Numbered from the stretch's first letter, positions 31,591-41,009 are shown. The stretch: 64,000 bases of DNA from Bradyrhizobium sp. (GCF_030654605.1 NZ_JAURXB010000282.1:1-64000), one strand, 5' to 3'. Notes: generated by a model from the sequence alone, not told the origin. Program-made: numbers and translations.

Positions 31591-33999
31591 TTACACCTTG
31601 ACGAGCGGCCCTCGCGAGGCCGGGCCGCTCGACCCGCCGCCGGGGCCGCTGGGTTTCGGCTTGCGCTTGCGCGCGCCGGGCAGTTTTTCCGGCTTCGGCG
31701 TCACCGGTCCCTCGACATATTCGAATCCGATTTTCTCGCCGCCCGCCTCCGCGCCGGCTTCGTCCGCGACCAGCACGACGCGAACATGGCCGCCGCCCTT
31801 GAGCTTGCCGAACAGCACCTCGTCCGCCAGCGGCTTCTTGATGTGTTCCTGGATCACGCGCGCCATCGGCCGCGCACCCATCTGCTCGTCGTAACCATGC
31901 TTGATCAGCCACGCCTTGGCCGGCTCCGACAATTCGATGGTGACGTCACGGTCGGCAAGCTGCGCCTCGAGCTGCAGCACGAACTTCTCCACCACCATGC
32001 CGATCACATCGGGATTGAGATGCGCGAACGAGACGATGGCGTCGAGCCGGTTGCGGAATTCGGGCGCGAACTGGCGATTGATCGCCTCGTGATCGTCGCC
32101 TTCCCGCTTGTTGCGCGTGAAGCCGAACGCCTGACGCGCCAGATCGGCGGCGCCGGCATTGGTGGTCATGATCAGGATCACGTTGCGGAAATTGACCTGC
32201 TTGCCGTTGTGGTCGGTGAGCCGGCCGTGATCCATGATCTGCAGCAGCACGTTGTAGAGATCAGGATGCGCCTTCTCGATTTCGTCGAGCAGCACCACGC
32301 AGTGCGGGTGCTGGTCGACGCCGTCGGTCAAAAGGCCGCCCTGGTCGAAGCCGACATAGCCCGGAGGCGCGCCGATCAGGCGCGAGACCGTGTGCCGCTC
32401 CATATATTCCGACATGTCGAAGCGGATCAGCTCGACGCCGAGCGAGGCCGCGAGCTGTTTTGCCACTTCGGTCTTGCCAACGCCGGTCGGACCCGAGAAC
32501 AGATAGGAGCCGATCGGCTTTTCCGGCTCGCGCAAGCCGGCGCGCGACAGCTTGATCGATGCGGAAAGCGCCTCGATCGCCTTGTCCTGGCCGAACACCA
32601 CGCGCTTCAAGGTCTGCTCCAGGTGCTTGAGCACCTCGGCGTCGTCCTTCGACACGCTCTTGGGCGGAATCCGCGCCATGGTCGCGATCGTGGTCTCGAT
32701 TTCCTTGATGCCGATGGTCTTCTTGCGCTTGTTCTCGGCGACCAGCATCTGCGCCGCGCCCGACTCGTCGATCACGTCGATCGCCTTGTCCGGCAGCTTG
32801 CGGTCGTGGATGTAGCGCGACGACAGCTGCACCGCGGCCTCGATCGCCTCGTTGGTGTATTTCAGCCGGTGATAATCCTCGAAATAGGGCTTCAGGCCCT
32901 TCAGGATCGCGATGGCGTCTTCCACCGTCGGCTCGTTGACGTCGATCTTCTGGAACCGGCGCACCAGCGCGCGATCTTTCTCGAAGTGCTGGCGGTATTC
33001 CTTGTAGGTGGTCGAGCCCATGCAGCGGATGGTGCCCGATGCCAGCGCGGGCTTTAAGAGATTGGAGGCATCCATCGCGCCGCCGGACGTAGCGCCGGCG
33101 CCGATCACGGTGTGGATTTCATCGATGAACAGGATGGCGTTGGGATGGGCCTCCAGTTCCTTCAGTACCTGCTTCAGGCGCTCCTCGAAGTCGCCGCGAT
33201 AACGGGTGCCCGCGAGCAGCGTGCCCATGTCGAGCGAGAACACCGTGGCCGCCGCCAGTACTTCCGGCACTTCGCTGTCGACGATGCGTTTTGCCAATCC
33301 TTCGGCGATCGCGGTCTTGCCGACGCCGGCTTCGCCCACGAACAGCGGATTGTTCTTCTGGCGCCGGCACAGCACCTGGATGGCGCGGTTGATCTCGGCA
33401 TTGCGGCCGATCACCGGGTCGATCTTGCCGTCACGCGCCTTCTTGTTGAGGTTGACGCAGTAGGTATCGAGCGCCTCGCCCTTCTTCTTGGAATCCTCGT
33501 TGCCCTTGGTCTCGGTCTCCTCATCGACGCCGCGCACCGGCCGCGCTTCCGAGACCCCGGGCCGCTTGGCGATGCCGTGGCTGATGTAGTTGACCGCGTC
33601 GTAGCGGGTCATGTCCTGCTCCTGCAGGAAATAGGCGGCATGGCTCTCGCGCTCCGCGAAGATCGCGATCAGCACGTTGGCGCCGGTCACTTCCTCGCGG
33701 CCGGACGACTGCACGTGGATCACCGCGCGCTGGATCACGCGCTGGAAGCCCGCGGTCGGCTTGGCGTCGTCGGCGCCATCGGTAACCAGATTTTCGAATT
33801 CGGTCTCGAGATAATTGACCAGGCTGGTGCGCAGCTTGTCGAGATCGACGCTGCAGGCACGCATCACGGCGGCCGCGTCGGAATCATCGATCAGCGACAG
33901 CAGCAGGTGTTCCAGCGTCGCATATTGATGATGACGCTCGTTTGCAATCGCCAGCGCACGATGCAGGGATTGTTCAAGGCTCTGGGAAAAAGTTGGCAT
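31591..33999 (-). CDS. clpA: ATP-dependent Clp protease ATP-binding subunit ClpA
   Basis: 802 residues. N-terminal Clp repeat domain (about 1-145, FSQSLEQSLHRALAIANERH), AAA-1 with Walker A GEAGVGKTA and Walker B LFIDEIH, AAA-2 with GPTGVGKTE and VVLLDEIEKAHPD, and a C-terminal D2 small domain. The tail is Lys/Pro/Gly-rich (KLPGARKRKPKPSGPGGG) and longer than in E. coli ClpA. ClpA unfolds substrates for ClpP and works with the adaptor ClpS, encoded 240 bases upstream on the same strand. Confidence 0.97.
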   Translation of the reverse strand: MPTFSQSLEQSLHRALAIANERHHQYATLEHLLLSLIDDSDAAAVMRACSVDLDKLRTSLVNYLETEFENLVTDGADDAKPTAGFQRVIQRAVIHVQSSGREEVTGANVLIAIFAERESHAAYFLQEQDMTRYDAVNYISHGIAKRPGVSEARPVRGVDEETETKGNEDSKKKGEALDTYCVNLNKKARDGKIDPVIGRNAEINRAIQVLCRRQKNNPLFVGEAGVGKTAIAEGLAKRIVDSEVPEVLAAATVFSLDMGTLLAGTRYRGDFEERLKQVLKELEAHPNAILFIDEIHTVIGAGATSGGAMDASNLLKPALASGTIRCMGSTTYKEYRQHFEKDRALVRRFQKIDVNEPTVEDAIAILKGLKPYFEDYHRLKYTNEAIEAAVQLSSRYIHDRKLPDKAIDVIDESGAAQMLVAENKRKKTIGIKEIETTIATMARIPPKSVSKDDAEVLKHLEQTLKRVVFGQDKAIEALSASIKLSRAGLREPEKPIGSYLFSGPTGVGKTEVAKQLAASLGVELIRFDMSEYMERHTVSRLIGAPPGYVGFDQGGLLTDGVDQHPHCVVLLDEIEKAHPDLYNVLLQIMDHGRLTDHNGKQVNFRNVILIMTTNAGAADLARQAFGFTRNKREGDDHEAINRQFAPEFRNRLDAIVSFAHLNPDVIGMVVEKFVLQLEAQLADRDVTIELSEPAKAWLIKHGYDEQMGARPMARVIQEHIKKPLADEVLFGKLKGGGHVRVVLVADEAGAEAGGEKIGFEYVEGPVTPKPEKLPGARKRKPKPSGPGGGSSGPASRGPLVKV

Positions 34000-34239
34000 T
34001 CGCGTCCTCTGTGGCCCCCGCCATCATGATCGCCGTTGCCCGGTCAGGCAACAACAACCTTTGTCATATAGTTACGCCAGATCGTGGCGAAAGGTCGGTT
34101 CCGCCAGAGTGGATTCACTCCAAAGTCACGCGACTCAACCGCCCAGTTCGGTGACCAGGCCGGCCCGGCAAACGACAAAGCGCCGGTCCTCCCGCTCAAA
34201 GCAAAACCCGTTCCCATTTTCAGCGGATTTCTCGGGGCG

Positions 34240-34572
34240 TCACTTCTTTTCCATCACGCATTGCAGGGGATGCTGGTGCTTGCGGGCAAAATCCATCACC
34301 TGGGTCACCTTGGTCTCGGCGATTTCGTAGGTGAACACCCCGCACTCCCCGATTCCATGGTGATGGACGTGGAGCATGATCTTGGTCGCGGCTTCGACAT
34401 CCTTCTGGAAGAACTTCTCCAGGACGTGAACGACAAACTCCATCGGCGTGTAATCGTCATTCAGTATCAGCACGCGATAGAGATTCGGGCGCTTGGTCTT
34501 CGGCTTGACCTTGGCGATAACCGATGTGGTCGGACCTCCCGTCCCCCCGGCATTGCGCTCATCATTGCCCAT
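34240..34572 (-). CDS. clpS: ATP-dependent Clp protease adaptor ClpS
   Basis: 110 residues from the ATG at 34572 (MGNDERN); in-frame ATG at 34638 and GTG at 34662 could add 22-30 residues, none with a clear Shine-Dalgarno site. ClpS core: NLYRVLILNDDYTPMEFVVH, KIMLHVHHHGIGECGVFTYE and VTQVMDFARKHQHPLQCVME. It binds N-terminal bulky hydrophobic residues (N-end rule) and delivers proteins to ClpAP. Upstream of clpA; the 240-base gap between them has no gene. Confidence 0.93.
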   Translation of the reverse strand: MGNDERNAGGTGGPTTSVIAKVKPKTKRPNLYRVLILNDDYTPMEFVVHVLEKFFQKDVEAATKIMLHVHHHGIGECGVFTYEIAETKVTQVMDFARKHQHPLQCVMEKK

Positions 34573-35083
34573 TCGGGGAGCAGATGCGGCGACGGCGGGC
34601 ACGGCGGAACAGTCAAATCTTGAAGTTAATTGCGGCATGGCACAGGCGTTCGAAATCCCCACGGGAAACCGGACCGCGCGACCAGGGACACCTCAGGCGA
34701 CACGCTCCCTGCGGAGCCAATCAAAGAGTTCCCAGACGCGTTTCCGGATCGCCGCTCCCGGGCGGCTCGACCCCACCAGCTGGATCGATAGCTCCAAATA
34801 TGGGTCCGGCTTCGACCCGCCGCAAGCGCACTGATCCGAAGCCAGACGCGACCTGCCGCGGGGCCGATTCCCGAGCCCGGCGATCCCCGCAAGGTTAATC
34901 AATTCCGTCGGGTTTGACAAAGCCGGGCCACCGGTCATTTAGCGGGCATTGACGATAGCGGGCGCTTCTGGCGGCCGGTCCGCATTTAGATGGCTATTGA
35001 GCCAGTTTTCTCCGGACCGATTTACCAGCTGTTTAGCGCGCTGACCCGAAATGGGGCACGGAAACCCAATTACGGTGACAATC
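34573..35083. other. Gene-free region between clpS and the TadG-like gene
   Basis: About 510 bases between divergent genes. Short overlapping frames on both strands have no recognisable product or coding signal. It must hold the promoters of both neighbours. No tRNA, riboswitch or palindrome was identified. Confidence 0.5.
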
Positions 35084-36400
35084 ATGCCCGTTACCTCCAT
35101 TGCCAGTCAGCTGCGACGCGCCGCCCGCCGCTTCCCCGGCGCCAATCAGGGCAATATCGCGGTGCTGTTTGGCATCGCTTTGTTGCCCATCCTCGGCTTC
35201 ATGGGTGCGGCGATCGATTATACCCGCGCCAACAGCGCGCGCTCGTCGATGCAGGCAGCCCTTGATTCGACGGCGTTGATGCTGGCGAAGGATCTGGCCG
35301 ACGGAAAGATCACGGCCGGCGAGATCAACGCGAAGGCGACAGCCTATTTCACCGCCCTCTACACCAATAAAGACGCCAAGTCGGTGACGATCAACGCGAC
35401 GTACACCCCCAGTTCAAGCCAGGGCTCGAGCATCCTGGTCAACGGATCCGGCAACGTGACCACGGAATTCATGAAGGTCGCCGGCTTCCCGAAACTCGAT
35501 TTCAACACCAGTTCGACCTCGGTCTGGGGCAATGTGCGGATGCGGGTGGCGCTGGCGCTCGACGTCACCGGCTCGATGGCCCAAGACGGCAAGATGAACG
35601 CGCTGAAGCCCGCTGCAAAAAGCCTGATCGACCAGCTCAGCGCGCTGGCCAAGGATCCCGGCGATGTCTACGTCTCGATCATTCCCTTCGCCAAGGACGT
35701 CAATGTCGGCGCCAGCAATTATAATGCGAACTGGATCAACTGGAGCGACTGGGACAACGACAACAAGACCTGCAACGGCTGGGGTCAGAATTGCACGGCG
35801 AAGAATCACAACACCTGGAATGGCTGCGTCACCGACCGCGACCAGAACTACGACACGCTGAACACCGCGCCGACCGGAGGGCCCTCCACCCGGTTCTACG
35901 CCGAACAATACAACGCGTGCCCGGCACAGTTGATGCCGCTCAGCACCGACTTTGCCGCCCTCAAGGCCAAGGTTGACTCGCTTACGCCCAATGGCGGAAC
36001 CAATCAGCCGATCGGTATCGCCTGGGGATGGCAATCTCTCACCCAGAGCGCGCCGCTCAACGCGCCCGCCGAAGATGCGAACTACACCTACAAGAAGGTG
36101 CTGATCGTGATGTCAGATGGCCTGAACACCCAGGACCGCTGGCCTTCCTACGGCAACGGCCACACCCAATTCAATGGCCAGATCGACGCCCGCCAGCGAA
36201 TCCTGTGCGACAACATCAAGGCAACCGGCATCGTCATCTACACGATGCATGTGAACACCGACAACGATCCGACCTCCGCCGTCCTGCAATACTGCGCCAG
36301 CGGCTCCGACAAATTCTCCACCGTCACGTCCGCGACCCAGATCATGGCAGCCTTCAACAACATCGGGAACTCGCTGTCGAAGCTGCGTGTCGCGCGATAA
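35084..36400 (+). CDS. TadG-like pilus-assembly protein with von Willebrand factor A domain
   Basis: 438 residues from the ATG at 35084. The N-terminus is a TadE/TadG type: basic stretch, then NIAVLFGIALLPILGFMGAA (transmembrane) and IDYTRANSARSSMQAALDST. The vWA domain begins near 160 with VALALDVTGSM (MIDAS DxTxS) and later KVLIVMSDGLNT. A Trp/Asn-rich, cysteine-containing insert (about 210-290) sits within the vWA fold. TadG proteins are anchored in the inner membrane and help assemble Flp pili; other tad genes are not in the window. Confidence 0.88.
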   Translation: MPVTSIASQLRRAARRFPGANQGNIAVLFGIALLPILGFMGAAIDYTRANSARSSMQAALDSTALMLAKDLADGKITAGEINAKATAYFTALYTNKDAKSVTINATYTPSSSQGSSILVNGSGNVTTEFMKVAGFPKLDFNTSSTSVWGNVRMRVALALDVTGSMAQDGKMNALKPAAKSLIDQLSALAKDPGDVYVSIIPFAKDVNVGASNYNANWINWSDWDNDNKTCNGWGQNCTAKNHNTWNGCVTDRDQNYDTLNTAPTGGPSTRFYAEQYNACPAQLMPLSTDFAALKAKVDSLTPNGGTNQPIGIAWGWQSLTQSAPLNAPAEDANYTYKKVLIVMSDGLNTQDRWPSYGNGHTQFNGQIDARQRILCDNIKATGIVIYTMHVNTDNDPTSAVLQYCASGSDKFSTVTSATQIMAAFNNIGNSLSKLRVAR

Positions 36401-36434
36401 TTCTTCGCAAGCCCACCAACAGCAAGTCCGCCAC

Positions 36435-36468
36435 AAAAAAAGCCCGGCCATGACGGCCGGGCTTTTTG
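36435..36468. terminator. Bidirectional intrinsic terminator
   Basis: AGCCCGGCC-ATGAC-GGCCGGGCT flanked by a long A run and a T run, placed between the convergent TadG-like and phasin genes. Confidence 0.93.
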
Positions 36469-36491
36469 ATATCTGAAAACGGCGTTGGGGC

Positions 36492-36830
36492 TTAGTGCGC
36501 GGCCGGAGTGAACTTGGCGACCAGTCCCTCGAACGGCTTGAAGGTCTGCTTGGCGAGATCGCCATAGAGACCCGCAATCTTCTGCGACTCGGCCACGAAG
36601 GTCTCATAGGCGGACTTCGCGAATTCGGTCTGCAGTTCGATCGCCTTGTCCAGCGACTTCACGCCGGACAGCTTCTCGACCATCGACTTGGTGTCTTCGA
36701 ACGACTTCTTGGTGTAGTCGCCATAGGCGCTGGCGATCGCCTGAATTCCGTGCTGCATGGTGGTTGCGGAGGCAACGACCGTCTCGAGCTGCTCTTTGCC
36801 GTACTGCTGGATGTCTTCAACCTTGACCAT
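36492..36830 (-). CDS. phaP: Phasin family protein
   Basis: 112 residues from the ATG at 36830 with AAGGA seven bases upstream. Helical, alanine-rich phasin (MVKVEDIQQYGKEQLETVVA, then ASAYGDYTKKSFEDTKSMVE and ELQTEFAKSAYETFVAESQK). Phasins coat polyhydroxyalkanoate granules in the cytoplasm. Two PhaR-type operators flank and overlap the promoter upstream, which supports the assignment: PhaR represses phasin genes until granules titrate it away. The symbol is by family; Bradyrhizobium genomes carry several phaP copies. Confidence 0.92.
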   Translation of the reverse strand: MVKVEDIQQYGKEQLETVVASATTMQHGIQAIASAYGDYTKKSFEDTKSMVEKLSGVKSLDKAIELQTEFAKSAYETFVAESQKIAGLYGDLAKQTFKPFEGLVAKFTPAAH

Positions 36831-36897
36831 CGTGGAGTCCTTCCCAGACTGATGTGTATTAGATCTGCCGGGAGGTCCCGGCTCCCTAACGTCCGCC

Positions 36898-36925
36898 ACC
36901 ATAGTGCATCGCACAATAAAGTCAA
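36898..36925 (-). promoter_or_regulatory. Phasin gene promoter
   Basis: On the minus strand, TTGACT (36925-36920) and TATGGT (36903-36898) are 16 bases apart, giving a leader of about 60 bases before the phasin start. One PhaR-type box lies in the spacer. Confidence 0.65.
36905..36916. promoter_or_regulatory. PhaR-type operator, site 1
   Basis: TGCATCGCACAA fits the Bradyrhizobium PhaR consensus as I recall it (TGCRNYGCASMA) and lies between the -35 and -10 hexamers of the phasin promoter. Confidence 0.75.
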
Positions 36926-36934
36926 GAATATTTG

Positions 36935-36946
36935 TGCGACGCACAA
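36935..36946. promoter_or_regulatory. PhaR-type operator, site 2
   Basis: TGCGACGCACAA fits the same consensus and is embedded in the perfect dyad ATTTGTGC-GAC-GCACAAAT. It is exactly 30 bases from site 1, about three helical turns, just upstream of the -35 hexamer. Confidence 0.75.
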
Positions 36947-37229
36947 ATCCCCGTAATTTGCCGTAAACACCGGGGGACTACGCAACGGTTGCTTAATCTT
37001 TTGGAAACTCGGCACGCCTAACCTGGTTCTCGGACTTGTTTGCGTTCCGAACAGCAGCCTCAAAAATTGTTTGTGAACAGCGTCTTAGCTAGAACAGCGG
37101 CCTGAGGGGCCATCCGGGCGAAAAAGCCTGCCCGGATAAGGACTTTGAGCAGGGAAACCTCACCGACCGTTGGGCATAATTTAGCCTCACGAACCGGTGA
37201 TCAAGACAGAAATTGGGACGGGGAAGTTT

Positions 37230-39092
37230 ATGCTTCGCACAACCTTGGCTTCCTCGCGTTATTTGCGAGTTTGCGTACTCGGCCTGGCCACACTCATCAC
37301 CGCGGTCATTTTCACGACCGACACCGCCGACGCCCGCCGCCACCGAGGCCGCCACCATGTGCGCCACGTGGCGAAACCGAGCTATAGCCCGGCATTCTCC
37401 TCGATCATCGTCGACGCCAATTCCGGCGCGACGCTGACCGCCAGCAATCCCGACGCGATCCGCTTTCCCGCCTCGCTCACCAAGATCATGACGCTCTATC
37501 TGCTGTTCGAGCGCCTCGAATCCGGCAAGCTGAAGCTCGATTCCGAATTGGAAGTTTCCGAGCACGCCTCCGAACAGGCGCCGACCAAGCTCGGCCTGCG
37601 CCCGGGCCAGACCATCAAGGTCGAAGACGCCATCAAGGGACTGGTCACGCGCTCCGCCAACGACGCATCCGTCGTGATTGCGGAAGCCATTTCCGGCGAC
37701 GAAGACGATTTCGCCAAGCTGATGACGCGCAAGGCGCGCGCGCTCGGCATGAGCAAGACGGTGTATCGCAATGCCAACGGCCTGCCCAACAGCGAACAGG
37801 TGACCACCGCGCGCGATCAGGCCACGCTCGGCCGTGCGATCCAGGAACGCTTCCCGCGCTATTACCGCTACTTCGCCACCTCGAGCTTCGTCTATCGTGG
37901 CCACGCGATCCGCAATCACAACCGCCTGCTCGGCAACGTCGAAGGCGTCGACGGCATCAAGACCGGCTACACCCGCGCCTCCGGCTTCAATCTCGTGACC
38001 TCGATGCGCCGCGGCAACCGCCACCTGGTCGGCGTCGTGCTCGGAGGCCGCAGCGGCGGTTCGCGCGATGCCATCATGCGCAACCTGCTTGCGGAAAATC
38101 TGGCCAAGGGCGCCACCAATCGCACTGTCGCCGCGATCGCCGAGCGCAGCGTTTCGGAAGCCAATGCCGATGTCGCAGCTGCCGCGCGGCCGACGCAGAC
38201 GGTTCAGGCCCAGGGCGCCATTCAGGTCGCCTCCGCCGCACAGGAGCCGGGCGCAGCCGCGCAGACAACGCGTTCGATCGCCAAGCCATCCGTGCTCGCT
38301 GCCGCCACCGCGGCCGTGCCGCCGCAGGCCAGGGCCGCAGCCGTGCCGCAGCACGCCAGGACCGAGCCGGCGCCGCTGACATCGGGCGTCATTCAAACCC
38401 AGCAGCTCGCCGCCATCCCCGGCTCGTCCGAACCGATGAAGCCGGTCCGGGTGAAGACGGTTCAGGTCAAGGCCGGACAGATCAAGCTGGCCTCGGCCGC
38501 TCCGGACCAGCCGGCCACAACGATCACCCATGCGATCGCGCCGCCGCGCGACGTGCCGGAGACATCCGGCGCAGTGGTGGCCAAAGCTGAAGCCGACAAG
38601 GCTGAAAGCAACGTCGCCAGATCCGACTTCCCCAAGACTCAAGCCGCCAAGAACCAGATCTTCAGAACAGAAATGCCGCCGCAGCCAGCCAACCATGGCA
38701 CCGGTAACGGAATCCTCGGCGTCTTGCCGGCCTCGAACATCCCGCCCGCCCCCGCCACGCAGGCGATGGCCTATGCGGAGCCGGCGCCCCGGGCCCCGCC
38801 GCAGACCGTTCAGCAGAACGGCGCCATCAAGCCCGCGAGCGCCCACACCGGCTGGATCATTCAGGTCGGCGCCCTCGAAAGCGAAAGCGAGGCACGGGCG
38901 CGCATCGAAGCCGCCCGCGGCCAGGCCAAGGGCCTGCTCGCCAAGGCCGAGCCGTTCACCGAGCCGGTAGTCGCCAAGGGCGAGCGGAAGCTGTACCGGG
39001 CCCGCTTCGCCGGCCTCGACCGCGATCAGGCCGAGGCGGTGTGCAAGACCCTGAAGCGCTCCGACATTTCCTGCATCACCGTTCGGAACTGA
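37230..39092 (+). CDS. D-alanyl-D-alanine carboxypeptidase with C-terminal SPOR domain
   Basis: 620 residues from the ATG at 37230 with GGGGAAG upstream. A signal/anchor segment (about 11-34) is followed by the S11 peptidase domain: Ser82-x-x-Lys85 in PASLTKIM, SAN in VTRSANDASVV and KTG in GIKTGYTRASG. A long Ala/Pro-rich linker (about 290-540) leads to a SPOR domain (HTGWIIQVGALESESEARAR onward). It trims peptide stems of periplasmic peptidoglycan; the SPOR domain directs it to denuded septal glycan. The 399-base gap upstream contains the phasin promoter and PhaR boxes; no other gene is seen there. Confidence 0.94.
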   Translation: MLRTTLASSRYLRVCVLGLATLITAVIFTTDTADARRHRGRHHVRHVAKPSYSPAFSSIIVDANSGATLTASNPDAIRFPASLTKIMTLYLLFERLESGKLKLDSELEVSEHASEQAPTKLGLRPGQTIKVEDAIKGLVTRSANDASVVIAEAISGDEDDFAKLMTRKARALGMSKTVYRNANGLPNSEQVTTARDQATLGRAIQERFPRYYRYFATSSFVYRGHAIRNHNRLLGNVEGVDGIKTGYTRASGFNLVTSMRRGNRHLVGVVLGGRSGGSRDAIMRNLLAENLAKGATNRTVAAIAERSVSEANADVAAAARPTQTVQAQGAIQVASAAQEPGAAAQTTRSIAKPSVLAAATAAVPPQARAAAVPQHARTEPAPLTSGVIQTQQLAAIPGSSEPMKPVRVKTVQVKAGQIKLASAAPDQPATTITHAIAPPRDVPETSGAVVAKAEADKAESNVARSDFPKTQAAKNQIFRTEMPPQPANHGTGNGILGVLPASNIPPAPATQAMAYAEPAPRAPPQTVQQNGAIKPASAHTGWIIQVGALESESEARARIEAARGQAKGLLAKAEPFTEPVVAKGERKLYRARFAGLDRDQAEAVCKTLKRSDISCITVRN

Positions 39093-39126
39093 TCCCCAAA
39101 AGACTCACTCGCCAATTTAAGTTCGG

Positions 39127-39153
39127 AATGCCGGCGCCACGCGCCGGCATTTT
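39127..39153 (+). terminator. Intrinsic terminator
   Basis: AATGCCGGCGC-CAC-GCGCCGGCATT followed by TTCG, 35 bases after the carboxypeptidase stop. Confidence 0.88.
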
Positions 39154-39323
39154 CGTATCACCCCCGCAAATCCGCACCCTGAAAACTTCTCGTCAAGATT
39201 TTGCAGTTAATACTGTGTGACGAAGGATCGACCACGCCGGACAACGGCGGGCGGCCACGGGGCATCAAGCAGAGAAGAACGGAAGCAACTCGCGGATTGT
39301 AGCGTTGTGTGGCGTTGCCGGAG

Positions 39324-40052
39324 TTAGCTTAAATGCGTGCGAAGCAAAGTATCCTTGGCCTGGTTCACGCGGGCGGCGAGGTACGTCGACCCCCCTTGAT
39401 CGGGATGCAGTTTCTTCATGAGCGCGCGGTGCGCGCGCCCGATCTCGTCGTGGCTCGCCCCCGGCTGCAGGCCAAGGATCTGATAGGCCTCCTCGTCCGA
39501 CATTTTGCCGCCCGACGGCGCGCGGCCCTGCCCCCTTGCCGCGTCTCCCTGCGCGTCCTGACGCCAGGCGGGAAACCTGCGGTCCAGATAGCTTTCAAAT
39601 AGCGCCACGCTTTCAGCGTCGAAGCCGGATATCATCGCCGTCAGTTGCGGCAGATCGAATTCGCCGAGATCATGACCGGCATAGGGCCCGGCCACGATCT
39701 GGCCCGAGAGCTGGCCGCTGTCGTGATCCAGCGTCATGTCGAGAAACTGCGAGCGGACCTTCGAGGTCTGTCCCGCGGAGCGCCTGGCGCCGCCGCCGAA
39801 CAATCCGCCGATATTGCTGAAGCCCGACGATCCGAACGGCGACCAGCCGAGCAGCCCCGCGCCGAAGATGCCGAGCGGGATGGCCACCGCAAGCTCCCCC
39901 CTGAGGCCGGTAAAGGCCGCAACCGCAAGCGCCACGACGCCGCCGCCGATCTTGATGGCGCGGGCCAGAATGACGGGATTGGCCGCGCGAAACATCTGCA
40001 GCAGCGAGTAGAGCAGGATAACGGCGACGACGCCGGCGATCAGGGTTGCCAT
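39324..40052 (-). CDS. Membrane-anchored J-domain protein
   Basis: 242 residues. Two hydrophobic segments at the N-terminus (about 4-20 and 35-70, ATLIAGVVAVILLYSLLQMF), a Gly/Ser linker, a middle domain (about 100-160), and a C-terminal J domain (about 185-242) with EEAYQILGLQPGASHDEIGR and the HPD motif in KKLHPDQGGS. A co-chaperone that would recruit DnaK to the inner membrane. The layout, with the J domain at the C-terminus, is like DjlA. It follows a vWA-domain gene on the same strand (76-base gap), a pairing worth noting. Confidence 0.88.
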   Translation of the reverse strand: MATLIAGVVAVILLYSLLQMFRAANPVILARAIKIGGGVVALAVAAFTGLRGELAVAIPLGIFGAGLLGWSPFGSSGFSNIGGLFGGGARRSAGQTSKVRSQFLDMTLDHDSGQLSGQIVAGPYAGHDLGEFDLPQLTAMISGFDAESVALFESYLDRRFPAWRQDAQGDAARGQGRAPSGGKMSDEEAYQILGLQPGASHDEIGRAHRALMKKLHPDQGGSTYLAARVNQAKDTLLRTHLS

Positions 40053-40128
40053 GATTTCAGTATAGTGGGGTCGGGAACAAAAAGCATGCGGTCACCCGCC
40101 CTTCCCCTTTCGGAGCAGAGGAGCGCGC

Positions 40129-40890
40129 TCACTTCATCTGGCCGAGCAATTTGGCGGCACCGCTGCCGGTTTTCGACAGCCGCAGCAGCGCCTCGCGCCC
40201 GCCCGCGGCGTAGGCCGCCGCCGCGCGCAACAGCTCGCGCAACTGGGCAGCGGCCCCCGGATCGAAACGGCACCAAGCGCCGCCGGTGAGGCGCGCAATC
40301 TCGCGAAACCCGCGTTCAGCGACGTCGTCGTGTCCTTCCTGGAACATGAATACCGGCACCTTGAGCAGGCCGAGCTCGCCGGCCTTGACGCAGAGATCGT
40401 CGATCGCCTCTTCCATGGCGTCGCCGACGAACACCACCGCGCGCACCCCCGAAGCCACCGCCTCCCGCCGCGCTTCCGACAGCACCTTGCCGATCTGGGT
40501 GTTGCCGCCGCGGCAGTCGATCTTGCCCATCAATTTGGCCAGTTGCGCACTGTCGGAAATCCATCCCGAGGCCCGGCATTCACCGAGGCCGCGATAATAG
40601 ACGAGGCGAATGTCGAGACTGCCGAGCGCTGCAGCCTCGCGAAACATGTCGGCCTGCAGCGCGCAGGCCATGTCCCAGGTCGGCTGCCGGCTCATGGTGG
40701 CATCGAGCGCGAACACCATCCTGCCCCGGGCTCCGGCCGCATGCGGCGACATCGCGCGGGCTTTGGCGACGAATGCGGCGATCTCGTCCGAAGCGGACGG
40801 CCTCGCTTCCGGCAGCGGTTTGCCGGATGCAGCCTTTTGCGCTCCGGATATTTCGCTTGGCGGTTTCGGTTTGGTGGGTTCGCCGGACAT
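40129..40890 (-). CDS. von Willebrand factor A domain protein (cytoplasmic)
   Basis: 253 residues from the ATG at 40890 (MSGEPTKPKP). No signal peptide. A Pro/Lys-rich start is followed by a vWA fold: GRMVFALDATMSRQPTWDMA gives the MIDAS DxTxS-like motif as DATMS, then DIRLVYYRGLGECRASGW and GVRAVVFVGDAMEE. Function unknown; a protein-interaction platform is a reasonable inference. It is directly upstream of the membrane J-protein gene, probably co-transcribed. Confidence 0.85.
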   Translation of the reverse strand: MSGEPTKPKPPSEISGAQKAASGKPLPEARPSASDEIAAFVAKARAMSPHAAGARGRMVFALDATMSRQPTWDMACALQADMFREAAALGSLDIRLVYYRGLGECRASGWISDSAQLAKLMGKIDCRGGNTQIGKVLSEARREAVASGVRAVVFVGDAMEEAIDDLCVKAGELGLLKVPVFMFQEGHDDVAERGFREIARLTGGAWCRFDPGAAAQLRELLRAAAAYAAGGREALLRLSKTGSGAAKLLGQMK

Positions 40891-41009
40891 CAGCACTCGC
40901 AAATTGCAGCGAGCTCTATGTGGGTCGCGACTGGCAAGCGGTCAATGCCCGCGGCCTGCCCGTTCGCAAAAGGTCACGGCGGACCAAGTCGTCTCGATTC
41001 CAGCAACAA

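Noticed and set aside
31786..33057. Plus-strand frame of 423 codons opposite clpA
   Set aside because: Shadow of clpA; His/Arg/Asp-rich sequence without a fold.
34626..34892. Possible small gene between clpS and the TadG-like gene
   Set aside because: Overlaps the clpS start region, Arg/Ser/Gly-rich, no start signal or similarity to known families.
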